Shown here: positions 39,798 through 50,341 of the stretch, in pieces
Layout: each line of letters starts with the position of its first letter
Numbering within the stretch: position 1 is the stretch's first letter
Assembly: GCF_002356295.1 (NCBI RefSeq)
Contig: NZ_AP018042.1
Span: 5,240,361 to 5,304,360 of the forward strand
Reading direction: 5' to 3'
From: Labilibaculum antarcticum
Lineage (GTDB): Bacteria; Bacteroidota; Bacteroidia; Bacteroidales; Marinifilaceae
Length of the DNA: 64,000 nucleotides
Position numbers and translations under genes: made by a program
The notes under the pieces: model-generated
Databases searched by the model: none
Told to the model about the DNA's origin: nothing
Seen by the model: only the letters and a program-made list of their open reading frames with translations

Positions 39798-41345
39798 CTA
39801 TCTGGTAATTTCATTGGTAAAAATACTTTGAAGTTCCTTTTGTATCTGATTAAGTATTTTTTTATTCTGATCTGCTACATTTATTTCCTCTTTAGGATCC
39901 TCCTCTAAATTAAAAAGCTGAGGGACTGCAGAAATGCCCGAATCAATTCCTTTATTGTCCTTGATCCAGCCATTCGCATTTGCATTTTTAACGGGTTGAA
40001 TATACTTCCATTTTCCATATCGCAGCGAATAACTATAGGCTTCTTCCAACAAAAATTGCCGACCTTCTTTCTCTTTTCCCAAGATCGTTTCCAAGCTATA
40101 ATGGCTATCCGGAGCCTCGTTTTCTTTCAATTTATAATCCAGAAGTTGTGCAATAGATGCATATAAATCCACATGACTGAATAATGCATCGCTAACTTGT
40201 CCTGGGAGTATTTTTTTGGGCCAATAAGCAATCATAGGAACTCTTGTCCCTCCTTCTAAACAAGAATACTTTCCTCCTCTAAAAGGTCCTGATGGCTGAT
40301 GATTACCAACTCTTGCTACTGCCTGATCTTCATAACCATCGTTTAATACGGGACCGTTATCCGAAGAAAAAATAATTAAGGTGTTTTCAAGTACCCCTTT
40401 ATCCTTTAAACAATTCACCAATTCTCCGGTAATGTAATCCATTTGAACAATCGCATCCCCTCTTACCCCCATGTCTGTAGCACCTTCAAATGGAAGATCC
40501 GGCAAACGAGGCACATGAATATCGTGAAATGCAAAATAGAGAAAAAACGGTTGCTGCTTGCTTTCATCGATAAAGTTTCTGGCCTTTCTTAACATTTGGT
40601 AAGGGATCGTTTCATCTTTCCAGCGGGCCGAATTTCCTCCTGTCATGTAACCAATTCGGCTTACCCCATTCACTATCGTTTTACCATGCTGATAATCTGC
40701 CGGATACTTCACTAAAGAAGGATTTTCTATTGCGGTAGGATCCGTACCAACTTTCCTTTTATAGCTAACCTGTATCGGATCATTTGGATCTAAATCGACA
40801 ACATGATGATTTTCGACCAGAACACATGGCACACGATCTCCTGTTGCAGGAATTAAATAAGAGTAATCGAAACCAATTTCCAGTGGCCCTGGTGAAATTT
40901 CACCATTCCAATCAACATTACCATCTCCTAATCCTAAATGCCATTTTCCAATCACCGCTGTTTTATATCCGTTTTTCTGCAGCATTCCAGGTAAAGTAGG
41001 TGTTCCTGGTTTAATTAATGCAGGAGCATCCCCCTCTAGAATTGCAGCATTTTTTCGAAATGCATAACTTCCTGTCAATAATGAAAACCGGGAAGGTGTA
41101 CAAGTTGCAGCACCAGCATGCCCATCCGTAAATCGAATTCCACCTTCGGCCAAACGATCAACATTTGGAGTCTGAACATCGGTCGCACCATAACAAGATA
41201 CATCTCCATACCCCAAATCATCGACATAGATGACAACAATATTTGGTTTATCAGATCTATCTTGAGCCTGAACACTTTTTGCAAGAGTAAGAGTTGTGAA
41301 CGCTATAACTCCCAGCACAATTTTATTTTTATAATTCATTTTCAT
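39798..41345 (-). CDS. S1 family sulfatase, secreted
   Basis: From the ATG at 41345 the protein has 515 residues (a frame extending to a GTG at 41372 would overlap the upstream gene; an ATG at 41339 is also possible). After a signal peptide (ending SVQAQ) come the metal pair D42/D43 (YVDDLGYGD) and the formylglycine motif CTPSRFSLLTG with C82. GKWHLGLG, FHDIHVPR and FSSDNGPVLNDG follow. The CTPSR variant and the long insert after FDYSYLIPATGDRVP differ from the four other sulfatases here, so it probably attacks another sulfate position. It lies between GH43 and GH2 in a tightly packed operon. Confidence 0.92.
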   Translation of the reverse strand: MKMNYKNKIVLGVIAFTTLTLAKSVQAQDRSDKPNIVVIYVDDLGYGDVSCYGATDVQTPNVDRLAEGGIRFTDGHAGAATCTPSRFSLLTGSYAFRKNAAILEGDAPALIKPGTPTLPGMLQKNGYKTAVIGKWHLGLGDGNVDWNGEISPGPLEIGFDYSYLIPATGDRVPCVLVENHHVVDLDPNDPIQVSYKRKVGTDPTAIENPSLVKYPADYQHGKTIVNGVSRIGYMTGGNSARWKDETIPYQMLRKARNFIDESKQQPFFLYFAFHDIHVPRLPDLPFEGATDMGVRGDAIVQMDYITGELVNCLKDKGVLENTLIIFSSDNGPVLNDGYEDQAVARVGNHQPSGPFRGGKYSCLEGGTRVPMIAYWPKKILPGQVSDALFSHVDLYASIAQLLDYKLKENEAPDSHYSLETILGKEKEGRQFLLEEAYSYSLRYGKWKYIQPVKNANANGWIKDNKGIDSGISAVPQLFNLEEDPKEEINVADQNKKILNQIQKELQSIFTNEITR

Positions 41346-41352
41346 CAATCGT

Positions 41353-42462
41353 TTAAAGTTTCCAGGTATCACTCCAATTCACTTTTAATGAATCGTTCTC
41401 AAAAGATATTGGTAACCAAATGTATCTTCCATCAATAGCATTTTTAGGTCTCCACCTATCTCCCATATAAATATACTTATCCTCTTCCCCATTCACTTTT
41501 ATAATGTGAGTACTTTGAGAATGAAAAGAGGTATTCGCATCGGCACCTATAAATGGATTTCCTAAGGGTTTCCACTCTCCAAGCATCGAGTCTGCAACTG
41601 CTGATCTTCCTGGGTTTGGCGTCCAACCAGTGCAACCCGATGAAATCATGTAGTACTTATTTTTCCTTTTACAAATTGCAGGAGCTTCATTCGAATCGCC
41701 GGATAATACTCTAATATATCGTCCTGTAAAATCGGTATAATCATCGGTAAGTTCTGAAATATGCAGGGTTTGATTATTTTCAGATGCATGTATGTGATAT
41801 GCTTTTCCATCCTCATCGACAAAAACACTCATATCTCTTGACATTTGCCCCTGTTCAAAATCGCGATGTAAATATTTTCCCAAACGAACGTCTTCCCGGT
41901 CCTTTTCACTCCAGGCTTTGGCACTTTCGTCATACACAATTGCTTTTAAACTATCTGGATAATTCATTGGCCAAAGTCCTGCATTGGGTCTGTAGGAACG
42001 TATAAATTGATAAGGTCCTGTAATATTATCGCTTATAGCAACACCTGTTCGAGCTGCTGTATAGCCTTGGTCCTTCAACTCTAAATGGAACCAAATTACA
42101 AACTTTTCTGTTTTCTGATTAAAAATAATTTTTGGTCGTTCCAGGATGCATCCCTTTTCAATATCGTGACCGATACTATCCACAACAGTTAAGGCAATCC
42201 CTTCATTTTTCCAGTTTACTAAATCCTTCGAGGAGTATATACTAACGCCAACCTTAGCTTTATTTCCTGTTTTCCCTTCCCCTTTGTATTCTCCAACCCA
42301 ATAATAGCTTCCCTCATGAAATAGTATTCCCCCTCCATGCGCATTAATGTGCTCCTGATTATTATCCAACCATAATTCTCCAGGTGTAAATACCTTTGCC
42401 TTTTGCGTGCAGGCGGCACTAAAAACAAAAACTAATAGTAATAGTAATAGTGAATTTCTCAT
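41353..42462 (-). CDS. GH43 enzyme, second paralogue, lipoprotein
   Basis: This 369-residue protein has a lipoprotein signal ending at C18 (FVFSAACTQK). It has the same beta-propeller landmarks as the GH43 at 24133: INAHGGGILFHEGSYYWVGE, CILERPKIIFN (E108), MSRDMSVFVDEDG, NEAPAICKRKNKYYMISSG (E259) and YIYMGDRW. An insertion (about residues 162-205) absent from the other copy lies in the loop before MSRDM, so the two enzymes probably differ in specificity. Like its paralogue it resembles GH43 subfamilies 24/34, which act on beta-galactose units. The start overlaps the upstream sulfatase stop (ATGA), so deposition of sulfatase and GH43 is coupled. Confidence 0.85.
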   Translation of the reverse strand: MRNSLLLLLLVFVFSAACTQKAKVFTPGELWLDNNQEHINAHGGGILFHEGSYYWVGEYKGEGKTGNKAKVGVSIYSSKDLVNWKNEGIALTVVDSIGHDIEKGCILERPKIIFNQKTEKFVIWFHLELKDQGYTAARTGVAISDNITGPYQFIRSYRPNAGLWPMNYPDSLKAIVYDESAKAWSEKDREDVRLGKYLHRDFEQGQMSRDMSVFVDEDGKAYHIHASENNQTLHISELTDDYTDFTGRYIRVLSGDSNEAPAICKRKNKYYMISSGCTGWTPNPGRSAVADSMLGEWKPLGNPFIGADANTSFHSQSTHIIKVNGEEDKYIYMGDRWRPKNAIDGRYIWLPISFENDSLKVNWSDTWKL

Positions 42463-43886
42463 TTCATTTCCATTTTAGATTTTTTTACCATCGCCTTATA
42501 TTCTTTCAATTGCGATGGATCCTTCACTCTAACCGTACGATTCAACATTAAATCTTCATGAATCATATAAGTAATCGTATCCCACCTATGTCCTTCGGTC
42601 CAAAGCGGACTTATCATCTGTTCTTCCCAGCTTTTAAGTTCATTTTCTAATTGATCTTTTAGTTCTGGTTTTTCAATAGCCAAATTATCTTTTTCCCCTA
42701 AGTCTGTATCCAAATCATAAACTGTGCTTTTCAAACCTTGCACTCTTACCAGCTTGTAATCGCCTACTCTAGCAGCTGCCATTTTATCTTTTCTCCAAAA
42801 TAGTTTATCGTGAGGCGGTTCCGATTTTTCACCTGAAATATATGGCATTAGATTTACTCCATCTAAAGGCAAATTAAAATCACCCTTTACTCCTGCTAAC
42901 GCACATGCTGTTGCACCAATATCAAGCGACGATGATAATCCATCATAACTTCCTACTTTCAACTTATCCTTCCAATACACTAAAAACGGCACTCTATGTC
43001 CCCCCTCAAATTCGTTTCCCTTAAATCCGTTTAACGGATAGTTCGACGACTGATTATTATGAGCACCTCCATTATCACTTAAGAAAAAGATAACTGTATT
43101 GTCGAGCATTTTTTTGTCTTTTAATGTTTTAATTACATTACCTACCGAACGATCTAATGCCCAGGTCATGGCAGCAAGCGTTTGTCTGGAATGGCCTTCG
43201 AATAATGCCAAATCTTCTTTTGTAGCATGCATGGGAGTATGTACTGCATTATAGGCCAGATACATAAAAAATGGTTGGCCTTCATTTTTCTCAATATACT
43301 GAGAAGCTTTAACCCCCAAGACATCAGTTAGGTACCCATCAAATAAAACGTGCTTTTTATTTTCCAATATCGCATGAGTATCACCAAGTCTATCATTATT
43401 TTCATCGGGAAAATAACTTCTTCCACCTGCTAAAAAACCATAAAAATAATCGAAGCCTCTGTCGTTAGGATGATATCCTTCCGCATATCCTAAATGCCAT
43501 TTTCCAAAAGCTGCAGTGTTATAACCTTGAGTTTTTAATCTTTTTGCCAGACTTATTTCTGTCTTTGGCAATCCTGTAAATCCATCTCCTTCATTACATT
43601 CATGACCATACCTTTGTTGATATCTTCCTGTAATAATTCCTGCTCTTGATGGGCTACATACCGATGACGACACATGTGCATCGGAGAATACGACACCCTG
43701 TTGCGCCAAATTATCGATATTAGGTGTTTTTAAATCTTCACAGCCATTAAATCCAAAATCTGCATAACCTGCATCATCAGCAAGAATAACAATTATATTA
43801 GGTTTTTCTGTCTGACTCCCAATTTGGCAGGATGCTAAAGTCACTAGTAACATCACCCCTATAGGTAGTAATTTTCTACATCTCAT
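42459..43886 (-). CDS. S1 family sulfatase, lipoprotein, first gene of the upstream arm
   Basis: From the ATG at 43886 the protein has 475 residues (the reading frame also has a TTG at 43892). A lipoprotein signal ends at C20 (LVTLASCQIG). The sulfatase core has the metal pair D37/D38 (LADDAGYAD), formylglycine motif CSPSRAGIITG with C77, GKWHLGYAEG and FLSDNGGAHN. Its sequence is closest in this window to the sulfatase half of the GH16 fusion (both have the NGC[KE]D..TPNID and SRAGIITGRYQ patterns), so the two likely share a subfamily. It is preceded by about 1 kb of non-coding sequence and therefore starts the operon that runs to 36550 or 35032. Confidence 0.92.
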   Translation of the reverse strand: MRCRKLLPIGVMLLVTLASCQIGSQTEKPNIIVILADDAGYADFGFNGCEDLKTPNIDNLAQQGVVFSDAHVSSSVCSPSRAGIITGRYQQRYGHECNEGDGFTGLPKTEISLAKRLKTQGYNTAAFGKWHLGYAEGYHPNDRGFDYFYGFLAGGRSYFPDENNDRLGDTHAILENKKHVLFDGYLTDVLGVKASQYIEKNEGQPFFMYLAYNAVHTPMHATKEDLALFEGHSRQTLAAMTWALDRSVGNVIKTLKDKKMLDNTVIFFLSDNGGAHNNQSSNYPLNGFKGNEFEGGHRVPFLVYWKDKLKVGSYDGLSSSLDIGATACALAGVKGDFNLPLDGVNLMPYISGEKSEPPHDKLFWRKDKMAAARVGDYKLVRVQGLKSTVYDLDTDLGEKDNLAIEKPELKDQLENELKSWEEQMISPLWTEGHRWDTITYMIHEDLMLNRTVRVKDPSQLKEYKAMVKKSKMEMK

Positions 43887-44693
43887 TTCCAATCATTTTA
43901 AATTAAGTAAGCATTGCTAAAATTATTATCAATATACAGGCTTGCGAGTTCTTAAAAAGAATCATCATCATATTTGCTCAATAATTCTCATATGATAATT
44001 TAAGATTTCTCCTTGCCTTTTTTTCGCTTTATTAATTGCAATTTGCTAAAACCATTGGTTAATGTGGAAAATATCTATTCTTTCAGAAGGTAATGAGAAT
44101 GAATATACGCGAGTGTCATTTTAAGCAGAAAGAAGGGAGTTTCAAATCACCAGCGCACTGTAGTTAGCTCTACTTCTTACTATTGTAATTTTCAAATTCT
44201 AAGGTCAATATTTCTTAAAATAATCCAATCTAGAATGTTTGGATGATTAATTTTAGAATTACGGTAATAAGTTTATCTATTATGGATTGTTCGGATCTGC
44301 TATGGCGAAATTACTTAAATCCAAAAAAAAAGGACAAATAGTGTAGACAACTGATAATTCTATTTCGGTATAAACGATAATAATAATAATAATAGATTTA
44401 AAGCCCAAATTTCAGAAAAAAAAATAATGTATTTTTTCTCTGAAAACTATTATGCATGTTTAATGGAAAGTCCTCAATATAACATGTAACTACTTTAGTT
44501 TTTTTAGTGCAATTTGCTTAACTTTAATACAAAGAATTTGGTGAAAATAAATTTCAATAAACTATATTATATCAAAAGATAACATACTGCACGCAATAGG
44601 TTTATTTTTAATTCGTTGAATTTGTATTTTTAGGTTTATCTGAACTGTGACTATATGATATTTTAGCTTACAATAACTTACATTTCCTGTATC
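43887..44693. other. Long AT-rich intergenic region separating PUL A and PUL B
   Basis: Apart from a short TAA-type microsatellite (about 44381-44393) nothing recognisable was found. No coding frame, no tRNA and no full promoter consensus could be identified. It should contain the promoter of the sulfatase operon starting at 43886. Confidence 0.45.
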
Positions 44694-44828
44694 TGCAAAT
44701 AATATTTATTCTGATTAATAAATAACAGTAGGAAGAACTAAATCACTAATAATTAAGGACCTGCTTACTTCTTTTCATTATAATATAGTTCTTGCTTTTA
44801 GTATAATTTGGCTTTAATTGTTGCATCG
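44694..44828. repeat. Intergenic repeat, copy 1 (related to 61386-61516)
   Basis: Aligns with 61386-61516 in direct orientation over its full length with scattered substitutions and a few indels. Shared blocks include TTATTCTGATTAAT, ACTAATAATTAA and TCTTGCTTTTAGTATAATTTG/AGTTCTTGC-type sequence. It lies about 115 bases downstream of the last gene of PUL B. Copy 2 is on the other side of PUL B. Confidence 0.75.
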
Positions 44829-44850
44829 GGTTTAAAAATGATAGTATATG

Positions 44851-44885
44851 AAAACCTGACAGCCCTAATTTATTGGACTATCAGG
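44851..44885 (-). terminator. Terminator at the end of PUL B
   Basis: On the minus strand CCTGATAGTCC pairs with GGGCTGTCAGG over 11 positions (two G-U pairs) around a 9-base AT loop and is followed by TTTTC. It begins 58 bases after the stop of the last PUL B gene. Confidence 0.7.
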
Positions 44886-44942
44886 CCTAAAACTTTAACT
44901 ACTTATACTACTTCAAATTAACTTCTTATCGATAGAACAATC

Positions 44943-47612
44943 TTACATAGGCAAAAGTATTATTTCATCAATCAAACAAGAATTAACCTCACCATTCATG
45001 TTTTCATTCCAAGCCTCTAATTTCAAGCTAAATTTATTTTCGCCTTTCCTAAGAAATATGCACTGATAAGGTGTATATCCCCAGTTGGACCATTCATCCT
45101 TTCCCCGTTGTGGAAATACTAGAGAAGTTATAAACTGACCGTTCACATATAAACTTCGAATTGCACATTTGTTATCAGTATTAATAGGGCCACTTCCATT
45201 AGCGTATCTAATCTTAATTTGATATTCACCCCGTTTCTTTACATTCTGAGATAAACTAAAACTGGTATTCTCAATCGTTTCCAACAAAACATATCCATCG
45301 CCATGATAACCATTAGCTTGTTGATTAACAGAGCTCGTTTTTTGCTCGCATTGAATTGTTATTTCATTTCCGCTGTTAACTCTATATACGGGATTACTTA
45401 AAAAGGAAGGGACTTCATTTTCATCAATTGCTGATACCTGATACTCATTCAACTCCTTATCATCAGAAAGCAATATTTTGTTATCTTTTTGAGTCTTCCA
45501 TAGGTTCCCATTCTTATGGATTTGGTATTCAACTGCTTTTTTCGATTTTGTCCATTCCAATTGATTTTCTTCATATACAAGGACCGGTGTTTCCGGAGCA
45601 GTGACATTATTCAATAAGTTCACTGTCTTTTCGCTGGTTTTCGAATTCAAAACAATTTCGATACGATGATTACCTTTACTGTCTGCGGTTATCTCAAAAT
45701 TAGATTTCTCTTCTCCGTCCATTTTAAAAGATGCTATGCCATCACCATAACCTTCAACAGAAATATTGAGCACAGCTCCCCTATATTTAAGCCCATTCAT
45801 ATGGTATGTGCCTGCAAAAGATTCAGGAATAAGAGGTGAAAAAGTAAGCTTATCCGCATGCATGTTCATACCAAATAAAATACGGTAAGTCATTGCCAGT
45901 TGCCCCGCAACACTCCACAACTGTCTGTCGGAGTTTAATACAGTGCCGGCAAAATCGCCATCTTCAGCAACCATATTCTCCTTGTTCGTTAAAAACAGCC
46001 CAGCTTGCCGAAGCATGCTCCCCAAACCATACTCTACCATTCTGCTATGCTTCTCTTGTTTAGCCGCCAATGTCCAAAAGGCTTGTACAAAAGGCCATAT
46101 CCCATTGTTGTGATAAGGTGATATATTTGGTATTTGTGGATAAATGCATGGTATTCCGTAGCTCAACAGAGGTACATTTTGGAGGAGTTGCTCTTTTTGC
46201 TTTTCATTGGCTACATCAAAAAGAATACAGAAAGCCTCCCCCAGAGCTTCGGAACGCGGAGAAAGACTTTGATGCATACGCCCGTACAAATATTGGCCGT
46301 AAAAATTTTCGTCCTCACTCCACATCCATTTGTTAATTCCTTGTTTTACAGTTTTAGCAGAAGCAGTCCATTTCTCATCAAAACCCAAATCCTTCCTCAT
46401 ACTATCTAAGGTGGTTAACACCCGATAGTAAACAGCATTGGTTCCCAAATTAAGAGAAGAAGCAATATCAGCCGGTTCCATCCACAAGGGATAGGTTTGC
46501 TTTCGCCAATCTAAAAAAGATGATTCTCCCTTCATAAGTCCCGTTTTCTTATCAACCAAAGTCTTGAAATCATCCTTTACCGAATTTTCGATGATCTGAT
46601 GAGCCTTCGCAAGCCATTTTTTGTCTCCGGTACTTTTATAAATCTCCCAAGCAGCCAATGTCCACACAACCCTGTCGCTTGAAACAGGCCATGCTCCCCC
46701 TGTTCCCGTATCCTGAATAATCCGATCGTTTTTAACTTTCTTCATCAGACTAACCCTCGCAATTTCAGGCTCAATCAGAGCCAAACTTAAAAGCACACTA
46801 TAACTAATATCGCGAGTCCAAACGCCCGCCCATTTTTCTCCTGTCCTAAAGGTTCCATCAGATTCAATGCTCAGAATCACCTCATCGAGCGACAAGTTAT
46901 AAATGGCATTGAGAAGTTCATTGCCGCATTTAAATTCAGGATAGCTAGAGAGATCATGAGCTAGAGTCCATTCATTAGAGGTATGAGCATCGGGATTAAA
47001 CGTATTAAAAACCAATTCACATTCAAAAACGCCATCACCATCGGCGTCTTTAAGCTCACTTTTCGAATTGGATGCCAAATTTTCAAAATCCCAATTCAAT
47101 GGAAAAGAACTCCCTGCAATAAAAACCCCTTTAAAATCCGACTCATAGATTTTTTCACCGTGCACATCTACATAAAAGCCTTGAGTGGAAAATGCCTTTA
47201 AAACGGAACTCATATCCAAGCTAAATTTCACTCTGGTATTTTCTTCGAGAAAGCGTTCCTTTTTCTCATTCTCAGGCAGTTTTCGTTGCTCACCAAAAAT
47301 GAAATCTAAAACAACTTCACCATTTTTATCCGTATAAATATTAGCCTGATGATTTGTATTATAGCCCAACTCATTATCCTTGCCATTGATACTGAATTTG
47401 AATTGCAACAGAGAACTAAAATTCGCATTTGATTTGCTCCGATAATTGGACTGCAAATGCGTTGGGCTTAACGCTTTGCCCTTGTAATCACCTTGTATCA
47501 CCTGTGTTTTGGTGATCTTGTAATCCTGATTCTGATATAATACCTCCTTCTTGCATCCTGAAAAAAGGACACAAAAACAAAGGCTTAGTAATAAACTGAT
47601 ATTTCTTTCCAC
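44943..47612 (-). CDS. Unclassified (alpha/alpha)6 glycosidase with C-terminal carbohydrate-binding-like domain, lipoprotein
   Basis: The 889-residue protein has a lipoprotein signal ending at C20 (LFSGCKKE) and no ATG near it, so a GTG start at 47612 is used. Residues about 30-210 form a beta-rich N-terminal domain. About 225-600 is a six-hairpin (alpha/alpha)6 catalytic domain of the MGH1/trehalase-debranching type, with GVWTRDISYS (263-272), GGAWPVSSDRVVW, NNGIWPFVQAFW and SDRQLWSVAGQLAM. About 670-745 looks like an FN3 domain. About 750-889 resembles a CBM6/35-type beta-sandwich (ending NSCLIDEIILLP). I cannot place it in a numbered glycoside hydrolase family. It follows GH31 in the dextran locus by 68 bases, so it may remove side branches of an alpha-glucan. 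This is inference from position only. Confidence 0.75.
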   Translation of the reverse strand: MERNISLLLSLCFCVLFSGCKKEVLYQNQDYKITKTQVIQGDYKGKALSPTHLQSNYRSKSNANFSSLLQFKFSINGKDNELGYNTNHQANIYTDKNGEVVLDFIFGEQRKLPENEKKERFLEENTRVKFSLDMSSVLKAFSTQGFYVDVHGEKIYESDFKGVFIAGSSFPLNWDFENLASNSKSELKDADGDGVFECELVFNTFNPDAHTSNEWTLAHDLSSYPEFKCGNELLNAIYNLSLDEVILSIESDGTFRTGEKWAGVWTRDISYSVLLSLALIEPEIARVSLMKKVKNDRIIQDTGTGGAWPVSSDRVVWTLAAWEIYKSTGDKKWLAKAHQIIENSVKDDFKTLVDKKTGLMKGESSFLDWRKQTYPLWMEPADIASSLNLGTNAVYYRVLTTLDSMRKDLGFDEKWTASAKTVKQGINKWMWSEDENFYGQYLYGRMHQSLSPRSEALGEAFCILFDVANEKQKEQLLQNVPLLSYGIPCIYPQIPNISPYHNNGIWPFVQAFWTLAAKQEKHSRMVEYGLGSMLRQAGLFLTNKENMVAEDGDFAGTVLNSDRQLWSVAGQLAMTYRILFGMNMHADKLTFSPLIPESFAGTYHMNGLKYRGAVLNISVEGYGDGIASFKMDGEEKSNFEITADSKGNHRIEIVLNSKTSEKTVNLLNNVTAPETPVLVYEENQLEWTKSKKAVEYQIHKNGNLWKTQKDNKILLSDDKELNEYQVSAIDENEVPSFLSNPVYRVNSGNEITIQCEQKTSSVNQQANGYHGDGYVLLETIENTSFSLSQNVKKRGEYQIKIRYANGSGPINTDNKCAIRSLYVNGQFITSLVFPQRGKDEWSNWGYTPYQCIFLRKGENKFSLKLEAWNENMNGEVNSCLIDEIILLPM

Positions 47613-47680
47613 AACTAATTATTTTAACAAGAATTGGTAAATATTTATTGAGATATTTTTATTTAAAGTCACCATTTGCC

Positions 47681-50197
47681 TTATTTCTCAACATGTAGTT
47701 TAGAAAATTCCATAGTGTTAGGAATCATCACCAAACATTGTTTTTTTTGCTCATCCCATGCCCAAACAGCTTTATCCTGTTTGTCAAAATCGATTTGTCC
47801 TGTTTTATTCAAACGGAACCTTTTTACTTTGTGAGTATCCAACAAAAGCTTTTTTGGTTTTTGCTGACAATGCAAACGAATCAATACGTTCCTTTTTACC
47901 CAATGAAATTCATTGTGATTTTTAATCTCATGACTAATTTCAAAGGCATCTTCTGTAGTCTTACACTCCAAAATTCTTTCGGCATAAACATCCTGTTTGT
48001 AATCATTAGATATTCCATCATCTTCGTATACATTTAGTAAGGCCTTTCGATTCTTTGCTGCCGGATATACATCCAACAACAAAGGATAATTCGGATCTTC
48101 ACCAATGTATTGCATTACTGGCATTGTCGGAATAATTGAGCCTTTTTTTACAAAGATCGGAATGGTCTCTATTTCAACAGGATATTCAATCCAAGTTTTT
48201 CCCTGATACAAACGTGTTCCATTTGAAAAATCGATCCACTCTCCCTCCGGCAAGTATATTTTAACTTGTGAAGCACCCTTCTCAACCACAGGTGCAACCA
48301 TTATATCTTTTCCAAATAAAAACTGATTGTTTAGATGATAGGTTTCTTTGTCATCAGGATACTCTAGAACGACAGCTCTCATTATCGGAAGACCAGTTTC
48401 ATATGCTTCTCGTGCATAGGTATATATGTAAGGAAAGAGCTGATATTTCAATTCGATTGCCTTTTTACAGATTTGCTCTACTTCAGGTCCAAATTCCCAA
48501 GGTTCAACTGCATTATTTCCCTCATGATGAGCACGACTCAATGGATTAAAAATACCGAACTGCATCCAACGAGCATACAATTCACCCATTTCTTCTTTAT
48601 CTGAGATATCACCACAATAACCGGATATATCGCTTGTCCAAAATGGAATTAGCCCCATACCTGCCGACAGCGCTACTGGAATTTGCTGCTTTAAGTTCGC
48701 CCAACCACTTAGTACGTCATTTCCATTGCCAGAATCACCCGACCATCCAAAAGTGTATTTTTGCATTCCTGCATAGGCAGCTCTCGTCATTTGAAAAATT
48801 CTTGTGTTTGGATTCCGTTTCTCAAATTCCTCAGTTACCACCTTATCCCAGGTAAGACCATACACATTGTGAATTTCATCGTGCATTCCCAAATAATGCT
48901 GCATAAACAATCGATCTGTATCTTCTTCGTTACTCCATGCCGGTTCGCCCATATCAGTCCAAAATCCTCGCACTCCATCATCTATAACTTTTTGCTGATA
49001 GTTTCCCCACCAATTAGCAACTTCCGGTTTAGTGAAATCTACTATTCCGCAATTGCCTCCCCATGGCCAGGGCATGTCATAGCTTTTCCCTGTACGTACA
49101 TCTGTAGTAAAATAGCCAAGAGAATCTGCTTCCTTCCATTGTTTTTTATTGTCTTGGGACACAACAGGATCCTGCGATACAATCACTTTAAATCCCTTCT
49201 CATCCAAATCAGCTAACATTTGAACAGGTTCATCGTAGTTTTCCTCTTTCCATTCAAAATCCTGCAAATGCTGTGTCCAGCCGATGTCCTGGTAAATAAT
49301 ATCGCAAGGGATTTTCCGCTCTCGAAACTGAGAAGCAATTTCCCGGGTAAGCTTCTCATTGGTTAACATTCCCCGGCTTTGCGAAAACCCTAAGGCCCAA
49401 CAAGGTGGCATTATGGGATTTCCTGTTAATTGAATATAACCTTTCAGGATTTGCTTATAAGTTGGACCATAAATAAAATAGTAGGTCATCTGCCCACCAG
49501 GAGCTTCAAATGAATAATACTCTTCAGAATCGCTGCCCATCTTAAACTCCGATTTATAAGTATTATCAAAGAATATTCCATAACCGTAACTACTCATAAA
49601 AAATGGAATGCTTTTATATAAAGGATCTTCATTTACTCCATAACAAGGTCTATCGCTGTTCCACATCTTAAAACTTTTTCCTCTGCGGTTAATAGATCCA
49701 CTCTTCTCTCCTAATCCGAAAAATTCTTCGTTTGCCCGTAAGGTTTTACGGGACGCAATATTTTCCCCTTCCAATGTAAAGCCCTTATCCTCGTAATCTT
49801 CCAATAATAGTTTCTGATATTTGTCGAAAAATCTGATTTGAAAGGGATCTTTATTTATTCTGATGATTAATTTAGAGGTGAAAATCTCATAACTCTGAAC
49901 TTGTTCTGATACGTTAATCTTTTGGCTTTTTGCAAGAGCATTTTCGGTTAAAGCAAAAGAAGTATTTCTGATAAGAGTATCATTCAACTCTTCAAAATTC
50001 ATCCTCACAATTCCTTCACCCAATAATTGAAGAGTAGCCTTTATGTTGTTTTCGCAGGTGAATACAACTCTATCCTCGAGATTTGTATAAGCTATACATT
50101 TACCAGGAGTACGTGCATCAAGGTTAGTCCTCTGTGAGCTGGCGTTCCCTTTCGGAATTATGCCCAACAATAGAGTTAAAATGATATAATATTTCAT
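47681..50197 (-). CDS. GH31 alpha-glucosidase-type enzyme, secreted
   Basis: The 838-residue protein has a signal peptide (residues 1-19) and the GH31 architecture. An N-terminal beta-sandwich with RANEEFFGLGEKSG precedes the TIM barrel (about 250-570). The barrel carries nucleophile D415 in GFWTDMGEPAW and acid/base D488 in FGWSGDSG. Beta-sandwich domains follow (about 580-838). GH31 enzymes hydrolyse terminal alpha-linked glucose, xylose or galactose. Next to the GH66 dextranase, release of glucose from isomalto-oligosaccharides is the most likely activity; alpha-xylosidase is an alternative that the DMGEP context does not exclude. The length is typical and both catalytic residues are present. 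Confidence 0.92.
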   Translation of the reverse strand: MKYYIILTLLLGIIPKGNASSQRTNLDARTPGKCIAYTNLEDRVVFTCENNIKATLQLLGEGIVRMNFEELNDTLIRNTSFALTENALAKSQKINVSEQVQSYEIFTSKLIIRINKDPFQIRFFDKYQKLLLEDYEDKGFTLEGENIASRKTLRANEEFFGLGEKSGSINRRGKSFKMWNSDRPCYGVNEDPLYKSIPFFMSSYGYGIFFDNTYKSEFKMGSDSEEYYSFEAPGGQMTYYFIYGPTYKQILKGYIQLTGNPIMPPCWALGFSQSRGMLTNEKLTREIASQFRERKIPCDIIYQDIGWTQHLQDFEWKEENYDEPVQMLADLDEKGFKVIVSQDPVVSQDNKKQWKEADSLGYFTTDVRTGKSYDMPWPWGGNCGIVDFTKPEVANWWGNYQQKVIDDGVRGFWTDMGEPAWSNEEDTDRLFMQHYLGMHDEIHNVYGLTWDKVVTEEFEKRNPNTRIFQMTRAAYAGMQKYTFGWSGDSGNGNDVLSGWANLKQQIPVALSAGMGLIPFWTSDISGYCGDISDKEEMGELYARWMQFGIFNPLSRAHHEGNNAVEPWEFGPEVEQICKKAIELKYQLFPYIYTYAREAYETGLPIMRAVVLEYPDDKETYHLNNQFLFGKDIMVAPVVEKGASQVKIYLPEGEWIDFSNGTRLYQGKTWIEYPVEIETIPIFVKKGSIIPTMPVMQYIGEDPNYPLLLDVYPAAKNRKALLNVYEDDGISNDYKQDVYAERILECKTTEDAFEISHEIKNHNEFHWVKRNVLIRLHCQQKPKKLLLDTHKVKRFRLNKTGQIDFDKQDKAVWAWDEQKKQCLVMIPNTMEFSKLHVEK

Positions 50198-50341
50198 ATT
50201 TATATAATTTCATGTTACGGCCACATGGAAGTCGCCAAATATTCATATTGCTGATTAATTATCGCAATAATTTCTCTGGGAATATCATGTTTTTGATATT
50301 CCTAAAATCAAATAATACTATATGGTTTACGTTCTTGAAGG

